Origin: Xanthocytophaga agilis
Lineage (GTDB): Bacteria > Bacteroidota > Bacteroidia > Cytophagales > 172606-1
Assembly: GCF_030068605.1 (NCBI RefSeq)
Contig: NZ_JASJOU010000002.1
Location: forward strand, 620,001 to 684,000
Reading direction: 5' to 3'
DNA length: 64,000 nucleotides
Both the position numbers and the translations under genes were made by a program. The notes under the pieces are model-generated. The model did no database searches. It saw only the letters and a program-made list of their open reading frames with translations, and was not told where the DNA came from. Each line of letters starts with the position of its first letter. The stretch's first letter is position 1. Below are positions 1 through 11,800 of the stretch, one piece after another.

Positions 1-282
1 TATGGGTATACAGAAAAGAATCCAATACAAACAGGTGGTGGAGCTGCAGGAGAAAGACGATACCTGAATGCACTTACAGGTCCCAATGGTGAAACTGTGA
101 CCTATGTACGTTTGGGAAGTTGTTGTGCATTTAAAACCCCCAATGGCATTATCAATAATACAGGTCTTTTAGATAAATATGAGGTTCGGTATGAAGGGTT
201 AAACAAATCTGTAATACTTTATCTAAACATGTATGATACAGGCGAAATGAAAGCACCTGTTAATTTTGGTTATAAAAAGTAA
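1..282 (+). CDS. Conserved Bacteroidota protein, 5' end outside window
   Basis: The reading frame is open from base 1 and ends at TAA 280-282, so only the last 93 residues are visible and the true start lies upstream. The visible part contains a GGGAAGERRYLNALTGPNG stretch, a Gly-Ser-Cys-Cys pair and a Lys-Thr-Pro-Asn-Gly turn, and ends in a beta-rich LYLNMYDTGEMKAP segment. I associate this pattern with a small Bacteroidota family often labelled '2-dehydro-3-deoxyphosphooctonate aldolase'. That name looks unjustified, because no aldolase motif is visible. The stop is nine bases before the next start, so it may be cotranscribed with the deformylase-like gene. Function unknown. Confidence 0.6.
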   Translation, partial: YGYTEKNPIQTGGGAAGERRYLNALTGPNGETVTYVRLGSCCAFKTPNGIINNTGLLDKYEVRYEGLNKSVILYLNMYDTGEMKAPVNFGYKK

Positions 283-291
283 AAGTATACG

Positions 292-783
292 ATGAAATCA
301 GATCAGGTTTTGTTATTGGGAGATCCCCGTTTACATGAAGTTTCTACTCTGGTAGCTCAGGAAGAATTAGCGGGCTTAACACCTGTCATTCAGGATTTGC
401 ACGACATCTTGTTTGAATTTAAAGCCCGTTTTGCTCATTATGGCGCCTTCAGAGCCATTGCAGCTCCACAGATTGGAGTTATGAAACGCCTTATATACAT
501 GTATATTGACAAGCCTGTTGTTTTCATCAATCCGGTTCTAACAAATTTAAGTGCTGAAATGATAGAACTATGGGATGATTGTATGTGTTTCCCTAATCTG
601 CTGGTAAAGCTACAAAGACATAAAAGTTGTACGATAGAATATCGGGATGAACATTGGCAACTGCAAAGCCTATCCTTAACAGATAGCCTGTCTGAACTAC
701 TCCAGCATGAATATGATCATCTGAACGGAATTTTGGCAACCCAACTTGCAATAGATGCTCATTCGTTTCGATGGAGAAAATAA
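292..783 (+). CDS. Peptide deformylase-like protein (divergent)
   Basis: This 163-residue protein has the three deformylase motifs in altered form. Motif 1 is AIAAPQIG at about 55-62. Motif 2 is normally EGCLS but here reads DDCMCFP at 95-101, keeping a metal-ligand Cys at 97. Motif 3, HEYDH at 139-143, keeps both His ligands and the catalytic Glu. Deformylases remove the formyl group from the first Met of new proteins in the cytoplasm. The family core is conserved, but the changed motif 2 and the C-terminal shortening suggest a paralogue, perhaps a secondary or resistance-type deformylase; the housekeeping copy would be elsewhere. It starts nine bases after the preceding stop. Confidence 0.75.
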   Translation: MKSDQVLLLGDPRLHEVSTLVAQEELAGLTPVIQDLHDILFEFKARFAHYGAFRAIAAPQIGVMKRLIYMYIDKPVVFINPVLTNLSAEMIELWDDCMCFPNLLVKLQRHKSCTIEYRDEHWQLQSLSLTDSLSELLQHEYDHLNGILATQLAIDAHSFRWRK

Positions 784-822
784 ATTTCGATCATACAAGG
801 ATTACTTACTAGTTATCTAATT

Positions 823-844
823 AAAGGTTGAGCAGGCAACCTTT
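823..844 (+). terminator. Hairpin downstream of the deformylase-like gene
   Basis: AAAGGTTG (823-830) pairs perfectly with CAACCTTT (837-844) around a 6-base loop. It lies 40 bases after the stop codon. The T-tract is short, so termination efficiency is uncertain. Confidence 0.5.
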
Positions 845-918
845 TCCTATCAAAGTACCACAGGAAAGCTTTGTCTGCTCTTATTTTTATTTTTAGAGTG
901 GAATTCTGTTACTTCCTG

Positions 919-2600
<1,682 letters not shown>

Positions 2601-2614
2601 CATACCAGAGTACA

Positions 2615-2660
2615 GCAAAGGGATTCCTGCTCAGGTTAGTGAGAACAGGAATCCCTTTGC
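2615..2660 (+). terminator. Strong hairpin after the ABC-F gene
   Basis: A perfect 15-bp stem, GCAAAGGGATTCCTG (2615-2629) with its complement at 2646-2660, encloses a 16-base loop. It begins 15 bases past the stop. The following bases are T-rich but not a pure T-run. Confidence 0.65.
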
Positions 2661-2826
2661 TATTTATCAAGAATAAAACAAAATCTTCAGAGCAAATCAA
2701 CGAATATCTGTTAGATTTGAACTTATAATCAAATAATTCAGGCATGATTCTTTAAATTGGCATCATACCCAAACAAACCAGCCACCTTATTGTTAAATTT
2801 TACTACTCTAAAGCAAACAAAAGACA

Positions 2827-3381
2827 ATGAAGTATTTAGTAATTGCATTGGCATTCCTATGGCTTTGCATGGCTTGTGATAGCAGCACAACCGAAACAAC
2901 TTCATCTTCCGACACAGTTTCTGCACCTGTTGAGCCAACATTGCTCAGCCGCTTTAGTCCCCGACTTCAACAGGTAGTTAATACAGAATCCGGCCTTATA
3001 CGTGGATTTACACCAGGTCAACCACTGGACTCTGTAATGCATCAGGAAACTGCAGTACTGGAAGAAGACAGTACAGATTATAAAGGATACCTGTTGGGAA
3101 ATACAGTCAATACAGACACCAATGCACTGGATATCCGTTATTTCTTCAATCCAAAGACACGTGTGACGGATAGTCTGACAATAGATACATATGAGGAATC
3201 CGATTCTCTGATGAAAGAACTAGCGAATTATTTTACCGTTCGTTTTGGAGAACCTGTTATTAAAGAAAAGAAATTATTAACCTGGAATCTCAATAACAAC
3301 CAAATCGTGATTCGGGATGTAGGTGTCAAACTCTCACCAGGCTTACAAGTTGTAGCTAGAAAATCTCCCAAGCATCACTAA
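2827..3381 (+). CDS. Predicted lipoprotein of unknown function
   Basis: This 184-residue protein begins with a hydrophobic leader and a lipobox ending LCMAC, so Cys17 would be lipidated after signal peptidase II cleavage. A Ser/Thr-rich tether (18-37) leads into a polar domain containing SPRLQQVV, a DSLTIDTYEESDSLMKEL stretch, and a beta-rich end. I recognise no family. It is probably anchored in the envelope. It is flanked by its own strong terminator and is likely monocistronic. Confidence 0.75.
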   Translation: MKYLVIALAFLWLCMACDSSTTETTSSSDTVSAPVEPTLLSRFSPRLQQVVNTESGLIRGFTPGQPLDSVMHQETAVLEEDSTDYKGYLLGNTVNTDTNALDIRYFFNPKTRVTDSLTIDTYEESDSLMKELANYFTVRFGEPVIKEKKLLTWNLNNNQIVIRDVGVKLSPGLQVVARKSPKHH

Positions 3382-3397
3382 TTTGTTAGTGATGCTT
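3370..3397. terminator. Bidirectional terminator between convergent genes
   Basis: AAGCATCACTAA (3370-3381) pairs with TTAGTGATGCTT (3386-3397) around a TTTG loop, with T-rich sequence after it on both strands. The stem contains the stop codon of the upstream lipoprotein gene and abuts the stop of the convergent minus-strand gene. Confidence 0.85.
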
Positions 3398-4287
3398 TAT
3401 TTTAATGAAAAAGTTATTGGCAAAGAGTATTTGACAGGTACAGCACGTCCACTCTGAATACCAGGAAGCCAGCGAGGCATCAGTTTTAGCATACGAATCA
3501 CTTCTTCGTCACAACCATAGCCCAGTCCTTTTGTAATAGTTATATCAGAGACAAACCCATCTGCTCCTACTACAAACCCAACAAAGACTTTTCCTGAAAT
3601 GTGGTTTGCGCGAGCCTGATCCGGATAAATAATATTTGTACTGATAAATTTTCCAAACTCTGCTATACCACCGGGAAACTCAGGCATGATTTCTCCAGAG
3701 TCAAATGTACTTTCATATACATTCTTTTGTCCATCTTCTTCATATCGCACGCCCTTTATAAGTAGACCATTCTTATATAGTTCTTTATAAAGTAACTGAG
3801 TTTCTTCTTTGTCTTTATACACAATTACTTCTCCATTTCCATCTGTTACGGTTTGGCTACCATACACATCCCAATAATTTATCAATACTCCTTTTACCCT
3901 TGGTGCAGCCCATTCTGTTTCTTTCTGTAGTTGACCATTGCTATACCAGTAGCACCCTTTTCCTACTGGATAACCACTCAACCACTCTACCTGACTCTCA
4001 AGAATACCATTTTCATAATAAGAAACAGTAACCCCTTCCGGCTTTCCATTTACATGGGGCTTCAGTTCTTTTAAAGTACCATCACGATAATATGTCTTTA
4101 AATCGCCTGTTATCTTTCCGCTATTATCACGAAAACCTTCCTGATAATAGATAGCCATTTCCATTTCTTTTATTTGTACCCAGTTTTCATCAAAATATTC
4201 TTTAAAATGCCCTTTAGAAACAACTGGATTGCTGGTAAAACTTATGGGTTTAGATAAAAGAGATTTCAGATAGTTAAATACTTTCAT
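3397..4287 (-). CDS. MORN-repeat (YwqK-like) plus TonB C-terminal domain protein
   Basis: This 296-residue protein has several MORN-type repeats in its middle (about 45-175), seen as repeated 'YY.dG.l.e' and 'GvtvsYYeNGile' patterns of the kind annotated as YwqK antitoxin-like. A TonB C-terminal domain follows at about 215-296, from YPDQARANHISGKVFVGFVV to the C-terminal PVKYSLPITFSL strand. No clear N-terminal membrane segment is seen, so it may not transduce energy like classical TonB. The combination is common in Bacteroidota and its role is unclear. It is followed by a terminator shared with the convergent lipoprotein gene; the gap to the upstream hydrolase gene is 13 bases, suggesting an operon. 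Confidence 0.75.
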   Translation of the reverse strand: MKVFNYLKSLLSKPISFTSNPVVSKGHFKEYFDENWVQIKEMEMAIYYQEGFRDNSGKITGDLKTYYRDGTLKELKPHVNGKPEGVTVSYYENGILESQVEWLSGYPVGKGCYWYSNGQLQKETEWAAPRVKGVLINYWDVYGSQTVTDGNGEVIVYKDKEETQLLYKELYKNGLLIKGVRYEEDGQKNVYESTFDSGEIMPEFPGGIAEFGKFISTNIIYPDQARANHISGKVFVGFVVGADGFVSDITITKGLGYGCDEEVIRMLKLMPRWLPGIQSGRAVPVKYSLPITFSLK

Positions 4288-4300
4288 ACAAGAATGTATT

Positions 4301-4939
4301 TTAGTGAAGATATGGATTTGCCCGCTTCTCCTCTCCTACTGTAGTCATTGGGCCGTGACCAGGATAAACCTTTACTGTATCTCCCAATGGAAATACTTTT
4401 TCCCGAATGCTTCTCAGCAATGTCTGATGGTCTCCTCCTGGTAAATCAGTACGTCCAATACTATGCTTGAACAATACATCTCCTCCAATTAGAACACCGT
4501 CTTTCTCAGAATAAAAACCAATATGACCAGGAGCATGTCCGGGTAGAAAAAGCACTTTGAGTTGTGTACTTCCAAAAGATACAACGTCTCCTTCTTCCAG
4601 AAAACCATCCGGCTCAGCAGGCTCATACCGCACAAATCCATAGATAGAAGCATAGGTTATGACGGATCGTAAAGTAGCTTCGTCCAATGGATGAATAAAT
4701 AAAGAAACACCAAATGTTCGCTTCACATAGGCATTGCCAAACACGTGATCAAAATGGCCATGTGTATTCAATAACTTTATTACTTTCAATCCTTTCTCTT
4801 CAATAAATGCTGCCAATGTTTCCTGCTCATCCCGTTCATAACAACCTGGATCAATAATTACACACTCCAGCGTATCATCATAAAGAACATAGGTATTTTC
4901 GGCAAGAGGATTGAAAGTAAAAGTTTGAATATGAAGCAT
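4301..4939 (-). CDS. MBL-fold metallohydrolase (glyoxalase II-like)
   Basis: This 212-residue protein carries the binuclear metal motif THGHFDH (His60, His62, Asp64, His65) and further ligands in PGHAPGHIGFY and GGDVLFKHSIGRTDLPGGD. This matches the short YcbL/GloB-like hydrolase type, in which the later His in the HGPMTT segment completes the site. Likely substrates are S-D-lactoylglutathione-like or other thioesters; the substrate cannot be read from sequence. It is 57 bases downstream of the RsmI-like gene and 13 bases upstream of the MORN/TonB-C gene on the same strand. Confidence 0.85.
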   Translation of the reverse strand: MLHIQTFTFNPLAENTYVLYDDTLECVIIDPGCYERDEQETLAAFIEEKGLKVIKLLNTHGHFDHVFGNAYVKRTFGVSLFIHPLDEATLRSVITYASIYGFVRYEPAEPDGFLEEGDVVSFGSTQLKVLFLPGHAPGHIGFYSEKDGVLIGGDVLFKHSIGRTDLPGGDHQTLLRSIREKVFPLGDTVKVYPGHGPMTTVGEEKRANPYLH

Positions 4940-4996
4940 ACTAGTAGATTCTGGTAGGTTTGGAATAAGTATTTAGAAATAGAGTTAAAAGAGTGT

Positions 4997-5704
4997 TTAT
5001 GCATACAACAAAAAAATTGTTGGCTTTTTATGCAGATCGGGTTTACCGGCGTTCCACTGTTTGATAGTTTTGGTGACAATCATCTCGTCAGGAGCAGTTA
5101 CCTGAGTAGCAATGCAAAGCAATGTCTGTGGTTGACAGTTTTGCAAAATATCTTTCAGCAAAGAATTGTTGCGATAGGGAGTTTCCATAAAAATCTGCGT
5201 CTGTCTTTTCTGGATAGCCTCTTTCTCAATGTTTTTTAATGACTTAACACGTTGTACCTGATCTATGGGCAAATAGCCATGAAACACAAACGACTGCCCA
5301 TTCATACCGGATGCCATTAATGCTAACAGTATAGATGACGGACCAATCAGCGGTACAACCTGAACACCCTGCTGATGCGCCCATCGAACTGCCACATTAC
5401 CAGGGTCAGCTACTCCAGGGCACCCCGCCTCCGATAAGATACCAGCATCCTTTCCTTCCAGTACAATTTTTAACTGTTGGGTAGTCTCCGGTTCAGGCGT
5501 ATTCTTATTGAGTTCATAAAATATCATAGACTCAATACGACGTCCAGTTTGCAGTTCGCTTATAAATCGACGGGCTGTCCGCAATTCTTCTGCAAAGAAA
5601 TAATCCAGTTGTGTGATAACCTCTTTAATTTGCGGAGATAACACACGAGTAGACGTATCTGGAGCCAGTACCGTCGGAATCAAATATAGTTTACCTTTGT
5701 TCAA
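4997..5704 (-). CDS. RsmI-like SAM-dependent methyltransferase (tetrapyrrole methylase fold)
   Basis: This 235-residue protein has the SAM-binding segment ILSEAGCPGVADPGN (about 89-103) and the IGPSSILLALMASGMNG segment (120-136), both characteristic of the RsmI/tetrapyrrole methylase superfamily. RsmI 2'-O-methylates 16S rRNA C1402. This protein is shorter than typical RsmI (about 280 residues) and its N-terminus differs, so it resembles the second RsmI paralogue found in many Bacteroidota. Its substrate is therefore uncertain. Confidence 0.8.
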   Translation of the reverse strand: MNKGKLYLIPTVLAPDTSTRVLSPQIKEVITQLDYFFAEELRTARRFISELQTGRRIESMIFYELNKNTPEPETTQQLKIVLEGKDAGILSEAGCPGVADPGNVAVRWAHQQGVQVVPLIGPSSILLALMASGMNGQSFVFHGYLPIDQVQRVKSLKNIEKEAIQKRQTQIFMETPYRNNSLLKDILQNCQPQTLLCIATQVTAPDEMIVTKTIKQWNAGKPDLHKKPTIFLLYA

Positions 5705-5842
5705 AACAATGAAGATTTATTCTGGAGGGCGAAGTTCGGATTTATTTGGATAGTACGATAGCACAAAGACTTAAAATTCGAAATACATCGTTCAACAGCC
5801 TTTTAGATAGGCATTTCTCAAGTAGATTATTGTTGTAAAAAT

Positions 5843-6055
5843 ATGGGCAGGACACTTATTATTCTCGGCATTATTCTGGTCATAGTAGGTATAGGAATTA
5901 CCTATGGCCCTCGTTTGCCTTTTCTGGGGAAGCTGCCAGGAGACATTTTGGTAAAGAAAGAAAACTTTACATTCTACTTTCCGCTAGCAACCAGCATTCT
6001 GTTAAGCATACTATTTTCACTGGTGTTATATCTGATTCGTAAGTTTGGACAATAA
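5843..6055 (+). CDS. DUF2905 family small membrane protein
   Basis: This 70-residue protein has two transmembrane helices (about 4-22 and 45-66) around a short loop, FLGKLPGDILVKKENFTFYFP, which is the hallmark of DUF2905. It is an inner-membrane protein of unknown function. It is transcribed alone, divergently from the RsmI-like gene, and is closed by a strong terminator. Confidence 0.85.
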   Translation: MGRTLIILGIILVIVGIGITYGPRLPFLGKLPGDILVKKENFTFYFPLATSILLSILFSLVLYLIRKFGQ

Positions 6056-6062
6056 ACAAACC

Positions 6063-6088
6063 CAAAGGCCAGATTTCTCTGGCCTTTG
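6063..6088. terminator. Terminator between convergent DUF2905 and GH140 genes
   Basis: CAAAGGCCAGA (6063-6073) pairs perfectly with TCTGGCCTTTG (6078-6088) around TTTC. It lies eight bases past the DUF2905 stop and eleven before the minus-strand stop, so it can serve both genes. Confidence 0.8.
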
Positions 6089-6099
6089 TAGTCTGGAAT

Positions 6100-7437
6100 T
6101 TATTTCTTTTTAACATTCTCATCTACCCTCAGCACCAACACCCAGTCATTTTTATCAGGAGATTCGAACAACATTTTGTAGCCAATAGGATATGGGTCAG
6201 AACCTCGTTTTTCTCCTGTACGTGGGTTATACCAGCTTGGAATCAGTAAGCGGCCATCCAGCATACCCGTATTTACTGTGATTCCCCGTGCAGAAGGCAC
6301 ATAAATAACAGCTACTTTATGGTCTCTGGTAATAGCCGCAGTAGCAAAATCATTGGTGGCGTATTTTTCATTGCCTTTGGCAATCAGTGCTCCAGCAATA
6401 TCAGGTTCCAGAGCTGTCCAGTCAAATGTCTGAAATAACTCTGTCAGATGTTTTAATGACTTAGCTCCCGGCAAATCCAGATACGATTTCCAGCTGGCAT
6501 CTACCTTCCAGAATGGAGAACCGTAGGAATGCCCACCAGCACCTGATAACATAGCCCAGTATGCCTGTTTACGAACTTGCAGATCCGATCCCATTGCGCC
6601 ATGTTCTCCTTCATAGGTAGACTCACCCAGTACAAAAGGCCGTACCGGACTCTTTCTGTACTCGTTGTACCCTACCTCATATACATCAGGCTGTACTTTG
6701 TTCCATGCCTTGGTAAATCCTCTGAAATAGGTATATGTCATACATATGTCCAGCCAGCTTTCGTTGGCAGGCCATACATCAGTGCTGGAATGGGAGGCTG
6801 CCGCATGGTATGTAATCAAATGTTGAGGGTCGGCCTGTTTCAGGCCACGTGCCATTTGTCGCACTTCCTCCAGATTATCATACGGATCATTATCTCCACC
6901 AATGATCCAGAGTATATTGTTAAACTTTTTATAGCGATTACCTACAAACTGCCCCAACAGATATGACTTCTCTTTCCCATTCTTCTGCATATACTTTTGT
7001 GGACTTGTAGCCCATCCATCATTACAGCAACTATACCAGAGTGGTGCAATTGCCAGCATCATATTCAGAGAGTCTGCCATGCTGACAATCCGATCTACAT
7101 GTTTGAAATAGGCTTCATTGGGCTTTACAAAATCGTAATCCACAAAGGGTTCCTGTCCCTGCTTGTTTTTATCGCCTGGAATAGAGGTCAGCATCACATG
7201 TATTGTATTGAAACCCTGCTCTTTTCGCTTTAGCAAATATTCTCTGGCTTCAGTCTCAGTCAACCCCATAAAAAGCCGCCATCCGGAATCTGAAACATAG
7301 AGAAACGGATTGTTATTCTGATCTACCAGATGCCTTTTGTTAGGACTGATTTTCAGTGGAAATACTACTTTAGTTTGAGCAATAGAAAAGCTACATGCAA
7401 GCCATATAGCAAAAAAAACAGGCAGTATTTTGCGCAT
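6100..7437 (-). CDS. GH140-like glycoside hydrolase (apiosidase-type, DUF4038)
   Basis: This 445-residue protein has a Sec signal peptide (about 1-20, ending SFSIAQ). A DUF4038 TIM-barrel domain follows, with SDSGWRLF, HVMLTS and WIIGGDNDPYDN segments and a VLGESTYEGEHG segment near 270. The C-terminal strand domain (about 350-440) resembles the collagen-binding-like domain usual in this family. Family members such as BT1012 remove apiose from pectin rhamnogalacturonan II; the Asp in GGDND and the Glu in LGES are the likely catalytic acids by analogy. Location would be periplasm or surface. It sits 24 bases downstream of a hydrolase gene and no susC/susD pair is adjacent, so it is not in a classical polysaccharide locus. 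Confidence 0.8.
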   Translation of the reverse strand: MRKILPVFFAIWLACSFSIAQTKVVFPLKISPNKRHLVDQNNNPFLYVSDSGWRLFMGLTETEAREYLLKRKEQGFNTIHVMLTSIPGDKNKQGQEPFVDYDFVKPNEAYFKHVDRIVSMADSLNMMLAIAPLWYSCCNDGWATSPQKYMQKNGKEKSYLLGQFVGNRYKKFNNILWIIGGDNDPYDNLEEVRQMARGLKQADPQHLITYHAAASHSSTDVWPANESWLDICMTYTYFRGFTKAWNKVQPDVYEVGYNEYRKSPVRPFVLGESTYEGEHGAMGSDLQVRKQAYWAMLSGAGGHSYGSPFWKVDASWKSYLDLPGAKSLKHLTELFQTFDWTALEPDIAGALIAKGNEKYATNDFATAAITRDHKVAVIYVPSARGITVNTGMLDGRLLIPSWYNPRTGEKRGSDPYPIGYKMLFESPDKNDWVLVLRVDENVKKK

Positions 7438-7461
7438 AGGTGTCGTTAGTTAGATAGAAAC

Positions 7462-8226
7462 TTAACGTATAAAATCCTGTACCAGGGTAAGCAATTCTTC
7501 AGGTTTCTCTGCATGAACCCAATGTCCTGCCCCTGCTACTGTTTCCAAACGCGCATTGGGAAAATGTTTTAAGATCAAATCCATATCACCGTCCTTAATA
7601 TAATGAGAAAGCCCACCACGAATAAATAAAAACGGTCGTTCTGAATAAAAATGTTCAGGTAGTCCTTCCCCTACATTTTCTATCTCCTGATTCAATATAT
7701 TCAGATTAAAACGCCAGCCAAAACCTCCTTCATCTTTTCTATATAGGTTTTTCAGCAAAAATTGTCGTACATCCATCTCTGGTATAGAACGCGCCAATAC
7801 CTCATCTGCCTGAGTACGACTTTGTAAACTCTGTAAATCAATACTTTGCAAAGCGTCGAGTATAGAACGATGGTGTACAGGATAATATTTTGGAGCAATA
7901 TCCACTATCACCATTTTATCAAATAATTCGGGCTGAAAACGACCAGCAAAATACATAGCTACTTTCCCTCCCATCGAATGTCCGATGATATGAGGATTTT
8001 CGATAGAATGTTCTTCCATAAACTTACGCAAATCCTGACTCATGGCCTCATAATCAAATTCATCTGAATGAGGTGAACGTCCATGGTTGCGCAAATCCAG
8101 CAGGTAGACTTTATAGTTTTGAGAAAGAACCTTTGATAGTCCCATCCAGTTATCCATTAGCCCAAAAATGCCATGCATGATGATGAGAGGTTTTCCTTCT
8201 CCCAATACTTTGTAGTTTAATTGCAT
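7462..8226 (-). CDS. Alpha/beta hydrolase, YbfF-like esterase
   Basis: This 254-residue cytoplasmic protein has the oxyanion segment HGIFGLMDNW (18-27), DLRNHGRSPHS (44-54), a nucleophile elbow GHSMGG with Ser84, and a C-terminal GAGHWVHAEKPEEL giving the catalytic His at 235. Length and motifs match the YbfF acyl-CoA/short-chain esterase group. It is first in a two-gene unit with the GH140-like gene. The 576-base upstream region is AT-rich. Confidence 0.85.
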   Translation of the reverse strand: MQLNYKVLGEGKPLIIMHGIFGLMDNWMGLSKVLSQNYKVYLLDLRNHGRSPHSDEFDYEAMSQDLRKFMEEHSIENPHIIGHSMGGKVAMYFAGRFQPELFDKMVIVDIAPKYYPVHHRSILDALQSIDLQSLQSRTQADEVLARSIPEMDVRQFLLKNLYRKDEGGFGWRFNLNILNQEIENVGEGLPEHFYSERPFLFIRGGLSHYIKDGDMDLILKHFPNARLETVAGAGHWVHAEKPEELLTLVQDFIR

Positions 8227-8802
8227 GAAAAATAAATATAGAGATTATGTAAGCAAAAAATAGTTAAATTTCTTTTCTTATTTTTGATATAGAAGGTAAA
8301 ATTCAGGATGTTAGTTATACAACAACATATATCTATTTTTTCTATCCTGTTTTTACTCTTTACTGCCTCATTATTTTTTGTATAAACTGAGGCTGACATA
8401 TAAAAAATTAAATTTTTTGGTTTCAGAAAATAAGCATATTTTTGAACAAACATTATACTTATACGTCTTTCTGCCTCTAAAAAAGTCTTCTTTTATATAA
8501 AACCAGCTCAAATTTATAAAAAATACCCTTCAATTTACTAGGCAAGGGTTAAAGACAACGGATTTCTCAAATTCATTTTATCTAAGTATTAATAAAAATA
8601 ATACAAATTCCAGACAATTCAATTAACAATTAATTAATATTAATCATTATCGAAAGATAATTGCAGGAAGTAGTTTTGCAAGGTAAAAGGGGTGTAAGGT
8701 TTCACTACTCTTACCTGTAAAATCCAACTATCAAAGACAAATTGTTTCACACCTTTTCTCATCATCTAAATCCAATTTCTTCATTTATCTTAAACCTTAA
8801 TT
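8227..8802. other. AT-rich divergent intergenic region
   Basis: No gene is seen in these 576 bases. It separates the divergent esterase and TonB-receptor genes and so must carry both promoters. An AT-rich tract with repeated TTAAT motifs at about 8620-8650 precedes a -7-like TAGTTTTG (8671-8678) for the receptor. The leader from there to 8803 is about 125 bases with no recognised riboswitch. Confidence 0.6.
8671..8678 (+). promoter_or_regulatory. -7 element upstream of the TonB-dependent receptor
   Basis: TAGTTTTG matches TAnnTTTG. No convincing TTTG is seen 19-21 bases upstream, so this is a half-match only. Confidence 0.35.
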
Positions 8803-11800
8803 ATGCTTAAAAGATTACTCACGCTTTCCATCCTGTTCTTAGCTTTATTAGCTGGAAAGGAAGTTGTAGCACAGGGAGTTACTACAGCAGCTATCAGCGG
8901 TATCATTACAGATGCTAAAGGAGAAGCCTTACCTGGAGCTACTGTAATTGCTGTGCATACTCCTTCAGGTACACAGTATTCATCACTTACTCGTCCTGAT
9001 GGTCGTTATAACTTTCCAAATGTTCGTATTGGCGGTCCTTACACAATCACAATAACTTTTGTAGGTTACAAAGAGCAGAAAGTAGAAGGTATTAACCTAT
9101 CTATTGGACAGAATTTCAATTTTAGTCCTAAAATGTCTGATCAGGGAGTAGAACTGTCTGAAATTGTCGTTTCATCCACTCGCAACCCTGTATTGAATTC
9201 AGACCGCACAGGAGCTGCTACTAATATCTCTCGTGAAACAATTCAGGCATTACCTACCTTAAACCGTAGCTTCAACGATTATGTGCGTTTAACACCTCAA
9301 GCAGGTGCAAATAGCAGCTTTGCAGGAAGAAATGGTGGTTACAATAATATCACTATTGATGGTGCATTATTTAACAATGCGTTTGGTTTGTCAGGTACTG
9401 TAGGTGGTCAAACCAATGCACAACCTATCAGTTTGGATGCAGTAGATCAGATTGCCGTAAGTATAGCTCCTTATGATGTGCGGGAAGGTAGCTTCACCGG
9501 TGCAGGTGTGAATGTTGTTACTCGTAGTGGTACAAATGATTTCTCTGGTTCTGTTTACTATTTCACAAGAAACCAAGGATTCATTGGAAAGAAAGTTTCA
9601 GGTACTGAAAACAAGCTGGCAAACTTCAAACTACACAATTATGGTTTCCGCTTGGGTGGGCCAATCATCAAAAACAAATTATTCTTTTTTGTTAATATGG
9701 AAAGCGAGAGACGTGATGACCCTCCTACCCCGAACTTTATAGCCACTAGACCAGGTGTAACTGGTAGCAACGTATCATCAGTTACAGCAGCAGAACTAGA
9801 TGAACTAAGTACATTCTTACAAAGTAAATTTGGTTACAATGCAGGTCCATATGAAAATTATCAGCTAGCTTCCAACAGCGATAAAGCTACTGCAAAAATT
9901 GATTGGAATATTACTAACCAGCACAAGTTTAGTATTAAGTATAATTATCTTAAATCTTATCGTGATGTAAACCCTAGCAATAGTGGTGCTATCACCAGTC
10001 GTAGCCCTTCAAACACAGGTCTGCCATTCTTAGGAGCATTTTACAGAATCAACAACAACTTAAATTCTGTGATTGCTGAATTGAATAGTTCTTTTGGTAC
10101 TAAGTTTTCTAACAAGTTTCAGGTTGGGTATACAGCATTTCGCGATTTTAGAGAAACTCCAACATCAAGTATTATATTCCCAGGTGTAGATATTGGAAAT
10201 GGAGCGGGTAGCCAATTAACAGCATTTGGATATGAGCCTTTTTCGGCATTCAACGTTCTAAACACAAATGTGTTTCAGATATCAGATAATTTTGACATTT
10301 ATCTAGGTAAAAATACATTGACAGTAGGAACATATAACGAATTCTATAAATTTGAAAACGGTTTTGCACCAAATTACTACGGAACATATCAGTTTGCTTC
10401 TTTACAGGATTTTTATGATAACATAAACGGAGTAACTCGTGAAGATCTGGTAAGTGAGAATAACCCTACAGGCGCTGTTCTGCCAGCTCGCTATCAATTC
10501 CGTTATTCAACGTTGCCTAATGGTGCTTTTCCACTGGCAGAAATAAAAGCGCATCAGCTAGGTTTCTATGTACAGGACAAGTATGAAATTAATTCACGGT
10601 TGAATATGACTCTTGGGTTGCGTGCAGATATACCAACAATTAGTTCACCAATTGCACGTAACGAACAAGCGGCTGGTTATAATTTCCGCGATGGGCAAAA
10701 GATCTTCACAGATCAAGTACAAAAAACACAATTACTTTGGTCTCCTCGCTTTGGATTCAACTGGGATGTAAAAGGTGATCGTACTACACAAGTTCGTGGG
10801 GGAACAGGAATCTTTACAGGACGTGTGCCTTATGTATGGATTTCTAATCAAGCTAGTAACAATGGCGTTCTGTTTGGCAGTATAGACTTATTAGCTTCTA
10901 GTGGCGGTTTTACTACTAAAGATTCAGAAGGCAATGTATCTCTTCGTCCTGAATATAAATTCAGTCCTAATGTTGATGCCAATAGACCTACAAACGCAAC
11001 AGCCAGCTCTACCTATAACTTAGCTGTTACAGATAAAAGCTTTAAGTTTCCGCAAGTTTGGCGTAGCAATTTGGCAATAGATCAACAACTGCCATGGGGC
11101 ATTGTAGGAACATTGGAAGCAGCCTATACGAAAGATCTGAATGCCGTTTATCATCAGAACATTAACCTGCCTAATGCCACCTCAACAGCTGCTGGTGTAG
11201 ATGGAACAGGTGCTGATAAGCGACCTGTCTTTTATAACAGAACTGTTAATTCCACAACTGGAGCAGTAAGTTATCCCGCTACTAATCGCATCAACAGCAA
11301 TATCACAGATGCTATTTTGATGAAGAACACAAACAAGGGCTATAGCTACTTTATCACTGCTCAATTACAGAAAAGCTTCACAAAGAATTTCTATGCTAGT
11401 GCAGCTTATACTTACTCTGATGCAAAATCTGTTAATGATGGTGGTTCTATTGCTCAGTCTATATGGCGTGATCGTTATGTCTCAGGTGATCCTAATGCAA
11501 ACGTATTAGCAAATACACAATATCTGCAAAAACATAGAATTGTGTTATCGGCTTCTTATGCTAAAGAATATGCAGGGTTTATGAAAACAACTCTTTCGCT
11601 ATTTTATGAAGCAGGACCTAGTGGATATTTCTCATACATCTATACTGGGGATATGAATGGAGATAGTCAAACTAATGATTTGATATATATTCCTCGTGAT
11701 CAAAGTGAAATTGTATTACGTGATCTATATCTTACTAGAAACAGCAATGGTGTTATCACAGGTACAAGTACAACAAAACCCTCTGGCGCTACAGCACCTG

